Shown piece by piece: positions 30,164-36,931 of a stretch of DNA of 36,931 nucleotides (position 1 is its first letter; the number at the start of each line of letters is the position of its first letter). A program made the position numbers and the translations under genes. Source of the DNA: Nemertoderma westbladi (lineage: Eukaryota > Xenacoelomorpha > Nemertodermatida > Nemertodermatidae); contig JAUCBJ010001925.1 in NCBI GenBank assembly GCA_032718475.1, positions 1 through 36,931 of the forward strand. The letters are read 5' to 3'. Below the pieces are notes generated by a model. That model saw only the letters and a program-made list of their open reading frames with translations. It was not told the DNA's origin and made no database searches.

Positions 30164-30234
30164 GGGGTTGAACCAGCGCTATACGTACGTTTCAGCCTAT
30201 CAGGCCTCATCAGTAGCGCTAACTAGTTCAGCCA
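30164..30234 (-). promoter_or_regulatory. Possible pol III A and B boxes around the hammerhead
   Basis: On the minus strand TGGCTGAACTAG (30234-30223) resembles an A box, and GGTTCAACCCC (30174-30164) fits the B-box consensus GWTCRANNC exactly. They are about 50 bp apart, close to tRNA spacing, with the hammerhead between them. Internal pol III promoters with a hammerhead are known from schistosome Sm-alpha SINEs. Confidence 0.5.
30175..30220 (-). ncRNA. Type I hammerhead ribozyme, minimal stem III
   Basis: All core elements are present in order on the minus strand. Stem I 5' strand AGCGCTA (30220-30214); CTGATGA (30213-30207); stem II GGCC/GGCT with loop TGATA (30206-30194); GAAA (30193-30190); two-pair stem III CG-TA-CG (30189-30184); T16.1 and A17 (30183-30182); stem I 3' strand TAGCGCT (30181-30175). 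The two stem I strands are perfect 7-bp complements, and U-G pairs can extend them. Cleavage is predicted between 30182 and 30181, after a UA, a permitted though not the best site. Short stem III hammerheads are typical of animal retrozymes, Penelope-like elements and SINE-like retroposons, and usually act as dimers. Confidence 0.85.
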
Positions 30235-30471
30235 CTTGTCCCTGACATTCACTATCCCACCTAAACCACTTCTATTGAACAGGCAGTCTTAAGTTGCATA
30301 TCCATATCCGATCCAATGTTAACATTATCACAATAATTCCAACCATGAACAAACCAATATCTCAGTTAGCAGTCATTATTCTAATAAGATATCACAACAT
30401 ATGTTGCTTTACCCGACCGACCCTAAGTGTACACACTGTTGCCTGCCTTTATGATAGTATCCAACCACCAA

Positions 30472-30490
30472 CCCCCCCCCCCCCCCCCCC
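30472..30490. repeat. Poly(C) run, 19 bp
   Basis: An uninterrupted run of 19 C after CCAACCACCAA. Confidence 0.95.
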
Positions 30491-30674
30491 ATTGATTGTA
30501 ATCAATGTCTTTAATTTTGTATTCTTATAATACTGGAGTATATAGTAGTTTAATACACTTTGTGTAAATTAAAGGTGAGTTGTGAATCTCCATTATGAAA
30601 AAGCCATTAAAATATTTTATAGTTTTCTATTCATATCGTATCTTTGGGACCAAACTGTATCGAAAACGTGGCGA

Positions 30675-30758
30675 ACTCCCATGTACCCCCATGTGGAGAA
30701 TACCAGTTTTCACTAAAACCACAGGTTTCAGAAGGGACCATTCTAACCAAAACAATAT
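30675..30758 (+). repeat. CCCATGTGGAGAATACCAG..TTCTAACCAAAACAATA copy
   Basis: The same two blocks in the same order as at 29626-29700 (CCCCCATGTGGAGAATACCA, then GGTTTCAGAAGGG, then TTCTAACCAAAACAATATAC), ending 25 bp before the (ACT)n tail of the family B LINE. Confidence 0.7.
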
Positions 30759-30782
30759 ACGAATATGTATCTATACAGATTA

Positions 30783-32571
30783 TACTACTACTACTAGGTC
30801 GAGTGAACTCGGACAGTGGAAATGAGATCCTTCTAGGCTTCCCGATTCTCCATAGTTGTCGCAATTTCGTTTCTCCTGTAATGTATAGAAGGAGTGACAG
30901 GAAGAGAAGGAGTAGCAAAACCTCCACCAGTAGGCCTATCTACCATGGCCTACTTTATACACAATATACTAATATACCATCTCCCAAGTTCAGTATCCCT
31001 TTCAAGTTGAAGCTTTCTATATATGTTATGGCTTGTCGTCCACGACTACGCTTTCCATGAGTTGGTTGCCAAAAAAGTAGATCTGGTATGACCTCGTCTT
31101 TACTTCGCCAGCAGTGCCCACTGAATCTTAATCTGCGTTCACAGAGGGTGGTTGATACAGGTGGTATTGTACCATAAAGCTCGGCTTTTGTCATGTGTTG
31201 TCTCCAGCTGATGTTTAGGGCTGCCCTTAGTAGTCTTGTGTAGCAACCATCAATTCGTTGTTCAAGTGATTTCGTCAGTGTCCAGGTCTCACCCCCGTAT
31301 AAAAATACACTTTCCACTGTGGTTCGAAAGAACTTAGTCTTCAGGTGCCTGGAGAGATCTGATTACCAGATGGTATCCATTTTTGATAGAGCTACCCAAG
31401 CCTTTGCTTTCCTAACTTCTATGTCCTTTTTGCTACTCTCTATCCATGATCCTAGGTACTGGAAGTCGTCGACCTTCCTTAGTTGATTATTGTCAATGGT
31501 TGTCAAGTTTCCATCAACATTAAAGGTCATGAATTCTGTCTTGGTAGCATTTATATGCAATCCAACCTCCTTAGCAGCCCTCTCCACATTATTTAGTAGA
31601 CGCTGTGCATCTGCTAGGGTATTAGAGAGCAGGGCGGATGTCATCCGCAAAGTCGGTGTCTGAGACTGTAGTTGCCGGATATCTACTACTTCTGCGTTCT
31701 TGAAGTGTGAATCCCAGATCTTCACCCGTTGTGGCTGTCCTCATTGCGTAATCCAGCACAATTACAAATAGTATTGGTGCTAATGTGTCACCTTGCAGTA
31801 CCCCAGCCAGGATTGAGAAAAACTCAGTTTCACCATCTGGTGAGAGTACCTGCGCTTCTGTGTCACAATATAACAATCCAATGCCAGCAACAATTACTTC
31901 TGGTATTCCATAAGCTTTTAGGATTTCAAGCATTTTGCCTCTATGGATGGAGTCGAATGCCTTCTTGAAGTCCACAAAAGTCATGACTGTGGGGAGAGTC
32001 TTCGACTTAATTCCTTCAATCAGTCTCCGTAGTGCAAGTATCTTAGCTATTGTTGATCTACTTGGTCGAAATCCGTTTTGGCTCTTACGCAGTAGTTTCT
32101 CTATGTGAGGCCTAATTCTATATAGAATCATTTTATTGTATATTTTGGCAGCTACCACAAGCAGACAGATCCCACGATAGTTTGTTGGTATGCCGAGGTC
32201 TCCTTTCTTGGGGAGAGGCTTTAGTTGACCTTTAGTCCAAATTGGTGGAGGCTTTTCCCCTTTTAACATCCGGTTGCAAACATTCAATAATGGTCTGTTT
32301 AGCACTCCTGTTTTCCATACCTCCGCTGAGATTTCATCTAATCCACTCGCTTTATTATTGGACATGCTTTTAATGCTTCTTTGGAGTTCGGCAGGTGTGA
32401 AGTCCCCTGTTTCTATAGGTAGTGTCTTGTCATATATTTTCCTTGTAGGGCTGACCTCGATGTTTTAACTTTGTAGGCTATCTTAAGATCTTCTCTCTTA
32501 CAAGTAACCTCAGGCTGTCAGGGTTTTGCCATGGCACATACTGTTTTCGTTTGGGCTTCTGGGGGATATCC
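30783..32571 (-). mobile_element. Family B LINE, reverse transcriptase and C-terminus
   Basis: 5'-truncated minus-strand LINE of about 1.8 kb. Order: FTPAELQRSIKSMSNNKASG, LDEISAEVW, IPTNYRGICLL, TFVDFKKAFDSIHRGKMLE (motif A), AGVLQGDTLAPILFVIVLDY (motif B), DTDFADDI (motif C), then a frameshift, LHINATKTEFMTFN, VDDFQYLGSWIESSKKDIEV, a second break, YGGETWTLTKSLEQRIDGCY, RRLRFSGHCWRSKDEVI and THGKRSRGRQAITYI. It ends in (TAG)n at 30783-30796. It shares a clade-level pattern with family A (YLGSWI, R(F/L)xGHCxR, trinucleotide tail); the clade name is uncertain. Its 5' limit coincides with the arm boundary. Confidence 0.85.
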
Positions 32572-33099
32572 ATACCCCGGTTTCTTCACACATATTTTGT
32601 ATAAATGTTACAGTTACACCACCTCAGTAAACTCCACTTCCCATTAATATTATCCCTTTACTCCTAGAATTGGCATAACAGATAATATTGTTTTGCATTG
32701 GCTTGTAAGTACAGGAAAGAGGAAATGAGAATAAAAGCTGATGACGTATTTACATTAGTTCCATGCTATGGATTTCAAACCGGGAATCACCATATCTAAC
32801 CAATCAGCTTTGAGATTGCTCACACTATTACTAACATTGGATTGATTCTGGTTTGCGGTAGCAGATTGGGCTTACTTCAGGAAGCATTTCTGATTGGCCA
32901 ACTGGGTGGTACTTTGGTATCGTTAATCTAACACATTGAGGTACGCTATTAGGTATCGGATAGTTCACTACCTGATTAAGGATACTTAATCTCGTAGATT
33001 TTTAAACGGTTAGGTGGGAAAGTGAACCAAAATAGTTTTAGTTCCGAAAACAATGGGTTCGCTATAAAATACAAAACGATTGTGAGAGCACACTATCAA

Positions 33100-34500
33100 A
33101 TGGATTTTTCTAATTTAATTAAAATTAACGATAATACTAAAATTATACAGAACAAAATGATTGGAGCAAAATGGATCATTTTGATAGCTTTTATTGTTTT
33201 AGCATTGATAAGCGTGCCGGTGATTATGTGTAAGTGTCTTTTTGTATAATTATAATTATATTTTAGAACAAGTATCTGTTTTCAACAACATTAGAGTCAA
33301 TACTCGTTAGTACAACTAAAATAAAGCCCGAGTTTTGAGGGTAATATTTATTCTTGGGCGTGATGTGGTATTTATTCCTGGCAAGTACCTAACTGATCTA
33401 GACTTTGCTGTTGACTTAGGAGTACTCTCAGAATCACTAGAGGGAGCCCAACGGTTCCTCAGCTCATTAGAACATGATGCTTCTAGTGTTGGTCTTTTTA
33501 TTAACTCCAGAAAAACCAAAATTTTCACAGTTAACTTTGAAAGTCCTCAGCAAGTCTCTGATCGGATGAGCACAAGCTCAAAAGATGGTATGCTTGAGCA
33601 TGTGGATGACTTCTGTTACCTGGGATCATGGATCCGGAAGTCAGGCGAGGACCTTCGAATACGTAAGGGAAAGGCATGGTCAGCCTTAAATAGGCTTTCC
33701 AGGATTTGGAAGTAGAGGAAGACTTAAGGTCCGATTATTTAGAGCAGCAGTAGTTCCAGTACTCCTCTATGGGAGTCCGTGCTGGGCTCTAACTGCTGAG
33801 GACACCAAATCTCTGGATGGCACATTCACAAGAATGCTACGCCGGGTTCATTGTGTCAAGTACAATGCACACATCTCCAACCAGACACTATAAGACATTG
33901 GAGGTGTCTCATTGGTTCCCCCAAGCTTGACACTAGAACAAAATCGCCTCCGCTTTGCAGGACATTGCTTTCGCCGTGAGGACCAGCCAGTGCATAATCT
34001 TGTACTTTGGCAGCCTCATGGAGTGTATAAGCATGGTGGACAGCCCACGACTTTCTTGAGACGCATCTTAAAGGACACTGGCCTGGAAGATGCGGATGAT
34101 CTAGCAAATGTCATGGGTGATAGGGAGTTGTGGCGGTGCAATTTTGTCGATAAGCCGGCACAGCATTCTTAAAAATGCAGCTGCAATGTAGCATGCCGAT
34201 CCTAGTAGTAGTAGTAGTACGCCCGAGTTTTGAGGGTAATATTTATTCTTGGGCGCAGCCGTTACTTTTAAACGATTAGATTTTACAAATTTAAACATTG
34301 CCATTCATTGTGTTTTCGGAACTAAAATTAAACCATTATCACTAAAGCCATTGTCGATAAATGTGGTTAACCATCAAAAATACACATACGAGTTTATCTT
34401 CCTTCCGTTTTCCTCAAGAATATATGTTTTTAAGAAAAAGGGGGATTTTGAAACTTATTCCAAAAAAATTAAATTAATGAGGGAGATTCGACACAAATAA
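33100..34500 (+). CDS. Predicted two-exon small membrane protein, right copy
   Basis: Exon 1 is 33100-33229 (from ATG) and exon 2 is 34259-34500, joined as ATG T + CC GTT, about 123 residues. The single transmembrane helix is at about residues 25-44 (AKWIILIAFIVLALISVPVI), followed by a basic C-terminal domain with VTFKRLDFTNLNIAIHC and FEFIFLPF-like strands (read YTYEFIFLPFSSRIYVF). The frame is open back to 32998 without another ATG, so a 5' exon may be missing; that upstream reading starts IFKRL and exon 2 starts TFKRL, hinting at exon duplication. CCAAT words lie upstream (32811, 32893). No homologue is recognised; it could be a transposon accessory frame rather than a host gene. Confidence 0.4.
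33361..34220 (+). mobile_element. Family A LINE in an intron, right-arm copy
   Basis: Same 860-bp 5'-truncated insertion as in the left arm. The 35-bp target duplication is at 33326-33360 and 34221-34255, and the (TAG)n tail at about 34203-34219. It lies in sense orientation about 40 bp upstream of the exon 2 acceptor, so the duplicated target includes most of the original 3' intron end. It inserted before the arm was duplicated. Confidence 0.9.
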
Positions 34501-34737
34501 CACGTTCGTGGAGCCTTCGCGCAGCACGAGGCTCAGTTATGAAATACAAATGAATTACATATTTTAGGGGTTGAGGCTCATATAGATGTAATTACCCTTT
34601 GCTCTAGCAGTGGTGAAGTAGATTTGACTAGTTTTCCCAGCTAGGCAATAGCAAGCACGCTAGCCCTGCAGGAGTGTGGAGCTGGAAGTATAGGGTGTGG
34701 AGAGACGGTTGCATTTTGATAACTTAATTACGTTATA

Positions 34738-34985
34738 TATTTCCAGTTACGAATTTTAGTTCCTGGTTACAAATCTGTGTTCTTGGTTACAAATCAGTAT
34801 ATTTAGTTACATATATGAGCGAGCACCCTGTCGTAACTTGATGTCCCTGGTTATGATTTGTTACAAATAGTTACAAATCTCAGCACCCAGTTACAAATTG
34901 AACTGCCCAGTTCCAAATACATGTAACCAGTAATAAATCCAAGCAGCATGTGCAAATCGTAGTACCCATGAGCATATCAGATGTC
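34738..34985. repeat. Degenerate GGTTACAAAT minisatellite
   Basis: About ten units of 20-26 bp with the core (G/A)GTTACAAAT(C/T), for example at 34773, 34794, 34870 and 34893. Begins immediately outside the right arm. Confidence 0.7.
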
Positions 34986-35349
34986 TATTGTAATAGACAT
35001 TCACATTCATTGAATCCAGGGCAAGAGTCTGTGTTGTATTCTGTGAAAGGAGCTATCAGCTGGGTAAAATGATTATTTACCTTTGGTCAGAGAGAGATCC
35101 CACTCTGTATTAATGTTTGCCTATAGTCTGCATGGAAATCTGACTGAGAGTAATCTTAGCCGTTAAATGTCATTCATCTATAACATATTTTGCAATCAAT
35201 AGTGAGTAACCTGATATAGGTAATAAGCAGTGATTTTTACATTTCAAACTATAATGTTAGCCTATGGAGAATCATGAAGCTGAGTAAACATACAGCCTTT
35301 TAAACATACAGTCTCCATAGTTTAATGTTGGCCAAAAGATTTATAAATA
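34986..35349. other. No gene recognised
   Basis: AT-rich sequence without visible coding motifs or repeats. Confidence 0.4.
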
Positions 35350-35640
35350 AAACAATTATTATCAGATAAGAGTATCCAACCAGTCATTCATACCAATTCC
35401 ACCATTGCCACTATCATCTGCTGAAGCGAGGGCGAGTCGCCAACCGCCCCCCATGTCCTTAATCAGAACCTCATCAGTATGTCCACCCTGCATTCCGTGC
35501 TCTTGAATACCCACTGCGCTAAGAGAAAGCTTATCTGCCAAGGCAGTCAACTCATCTTGTCGCAGTGGGGACCCAAGTGTTAGGGTATTTACTTGAGGCT
35601 AGTCTAGTGACTTGCCTCAGATTCACCAATGGCTTAGTTG
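35350..35640 (-). pseudogene. LINE endonuclease fragment
   Basis: Across one frameshift near 35551 the minus strand reads QVTRLASSKYPNTW, then DELTALADKLSLSAVGIQEH and GGWRLALASADDSGNGGIGM. The patterns xxQEHxM (catalytic E), GWRLALASA and GGIGM match the start of an APE endonuclease domain of a LINE. It is truncated soon after. It may be the 5' part of a family A or B element, but this cannot be shown here. Confidence 0.6.
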
Positions 35641-35679
35641 GTCGGGGTGGAACATGAGAGTAGCCTCCAACTCCAGAAT

Positions 35680-35707
35680 CCCCCCCCCCCCCCCCCCCCC
35701 CCCCCCC
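35680..35707. repeat. Poly(C) run, 28 bp
   Basis: 28 uninterrupted C, the longest homopolymer in the window; its length is likely unreliable in the assembly. Confidence 0.95.
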
Positions 35708-35734
35708 AGATAGGTATCTGGGAGTGTCTTTGTC

Positions 35735-36000
35735 GGATACTTGAGCATTCCATGGCCAAAGCCACAGGAGATTTTGTAACGGCAACGTGTGGTGCAGAAC
35801 AGCGAACAGAAGGGCGTCAGTTGGCACATCAGCGGGTGTCGAGGCCGCAGTCCATATAATGACTGAGGTGTTTTTGGAAAGCAGTGAATGAAGACGGCTA
35901 GGGGTTCTCCTCGTCGATGCTTCGAATGCCTTTAACTGGTTAAACCAAACAGCTGTGCTATGGAATTGAGCCACGAACATTGTCTGTGAGCCGGGGGTGA
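35735..36000 (+). pseudogene. Reverse transcriptase fragment of a third element type
   Basis: The plus strand reads TSAGVEAAVHIMTEVF, a stop, then LGVLLVDASNAFNWLNQTAV and LWN. The AGxEAAVHAM and LLVDAxNAFNxxNR patterns are an RT palm motif A (catalytic D in VDA) of a retroelement different from families A and B. Stops at 35875 and 35964 show it is dead. It is cut off downstream. Confidence 0.55.
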
Positions 36001-36184
36001 GAGAGGGGCAGGGAGTCGACGGAGCCGCTGGCCTTCGGTGCGACGTGCGCATTCGGGAAGCTCTAAACGGACAGACCCAGGTGTTGATCGATATTAGAGT
36101 ATTAAACCTTGACGCCGGGTCATACGTGGGTCGCTTCCCTATGTCTGTCGATCGGCCAAAGACGATAAGAAGCGGCTCTATTTT

Positions 36185-36620
36185 GGCACTTAGAAGGATA
36201 AATTTAAGAGTTATCAAAAAAAGAAAGACAGGCATCTGGCTGTTATCTTTGTTGACTTCTTCAAGGCCTTTGATTCAGTCTCTCACTCACGTATGTTCAG
36301 CATACTTTCATTATATGGGATTCCTGATGAAATTATTGCAGCAATCAGATCAGTATACTATGGTTCGACAATATTCGTGTCTACTGTTGACGGTGACACA
36401 GAACCATTTGAAGTGTTATGAGGCGTCCTCCAGGGAGACACACTTGTACCATTATTGTTCCTAATTGTGGTTGATTATGTTCTACGCATGTCCTTAGGGG
36501 TGATGATAACTCCACTTACTGGCTCCAGAAGTCGAGGAAATCCTGCCAAGTACCTAATTGATCTATAGCCTTTGCTGACGACTTAGGAGTACACTCAGAA
36601 TCGGTTTGCCATTCCACAGG
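36185..36620 (+). pseudogene. Family A-type LINE reverse transcriptase core
   Basis: The plus strand reads HLAVIFVDFFKAFDSVSHSR (motif A), LYGIPDEIIAAIRSVYYGST, then a stop near 36418, GVLQGDTLVPLLFLIVVDYV (motif B), then a degraded RGNPAKYLIDL followed by remnants of ADDLGVHSES (motif C region). The last part aligns with GKYLTDLDFAVDLGVLSES of the family A copy in the arms, so this gives the RT section that the arm copies lack. Multiple stops; dead. Confidence 0.7.
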
Positions 36621-36639
36621 GTGGGTGTCGCAGTGAAGT

Positions 36640-36931
36640 GCACTCAGAGTGGACATGAGAACACTCTACTCATGACCGGCCATTGGTAGATCACCATCTA
36701 CATTCTTACAATCATGTTTACTTTAGCGTTTCGCGTATATTCTAGAATACCTGCATCAGATAATTATATTATTAGATGTGTTAGAATGTTACAGTTTAAG
36801 AGCAGTATTTAATCTTCTTTTGATCTATTTGGACTACTTTACATGTACTTATGATGATATTCTATACTTCCATAAATTGTGCTTTATTATTATAATATTC
36901 TAATGTATTTCATATGGACTTTGGCTAGAAT
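36640..36931. other. No gene recognised
   Basis: AT-rich end of window without visible coding motifs. Confidence 0.4.

Larger units (their letters stand above)
32572..34734. repeat. Right arm of the 2163-bp inverted repeat
   Basis: Exact inverted counterpart of 26394-28556. The inner end CATACCCCGG abuts the family B LINE, and the outer end ACGTT abuts a GGTTACAAAT minisatellite. The outer and inner flanks of the two arms share no sequence, so the duplicated unit has defined ends but no terminal repeat or obvious target duplication. Confidence 0.95.

Noticed and set aside
26394-34734. The inverted repeat as a giant-TIR transposon
   Set aside because: No target duplication at the outer ends, and the arms contain a host-like gene and unrelated element pieces; a segmental duplication or artefact fits better.
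35455-35490. Second CTGATGA (minus strand) as another hammerhead
   Set aside because: No stem II followed by GAAA and no complementary stem I; it lies in the LINE endonuclease remnant.
35552-36235. 227-residue minus-strand frame with poly-Gly
   Set aside because: Overlaps the poly(C) run and is antisense to the RT fragment; only its first part near 35560-35640 belongs to the endonuclease remnant.
35997-36464. 155-residue plus-strand frame
   Set aside because: Out of frame with the RT motifs that explain this DNA.

Overview
This is a eukaryotic window, almost certainly from an animal and probably a marine invertebrate. It contains one recognisable spliced host gene, AT-rich introns, and many LINE, DNA-transposon and satellite remnants. 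There is no operon structure, Shine-Dalgarno signal or CRISPR array. The species cannot be named from the sequence. The best gene is ITFG1 (T-cell immunomodulatory protein, also called LINKIN), on the minus strand. Three exons are visible: 6880-6149, 4159-3623, and 276 to about 99. All joins are phase 0 with clear GT/AG sites. The exons are GC-rich and unusually long inside AT-rich surroundings. Both introns hold DNA transposons: a 466-bp hAT-type MITE with an 8-bp target duplication, and a 2.6-kb element (882-3523) with 26-bp inverted ends that carries the wreck of a possible DDD transposase. Exon 3 breaks off at an exact copy of a SMART-type cDNA/gDNA amplification adapter (73-98), so bases 1-98 are very probably an assembly or library artefact.

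From 7.4 to 25 kb the window is mostly retrotransposon debris: two CR1/Jockey-like 3' ends (7.4-9.2 kb), a nearly full-length CR1/L2-like LINE with endonuclease, RT and C-terminal regions (12.0-15.5 kb), and fragments of two related LINE families that end in (TAG)n, called here A and B. A dispersed family beginning TGTGGGGCGAGCC is present in three copies; the largest carries seven units of a ~147-bp tandem repeat and looks like a HINE/pearl-type element. Three short minus-strand exons (25838-25672, 16953-16711, 11594-11430) look like unrecognised host genes, the first two splicing in phase.

From 26.4 to 34.7 kb lies an inverted duplication: two 2163-bp arms, identical wherever compared, around a 4-kb spacer. 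Each arm carries a predicted two-exon small membrane-protein gene with a 5'-truncated family A LINE in its intron, flanked by a 35-bp target duplication. The spacer holds minisatellites, a family B LINE and a minus-strand type I hammerhead ribozyme motif (30220-30175). The ribozyme lies between sequences matching pol III A and B boxes, the arrangement known from Sm-alpha-type hammerhead SINEs. The last 2 kb contain pieces of three reverse-transcribing elements and a 28-bp poly(C) run.
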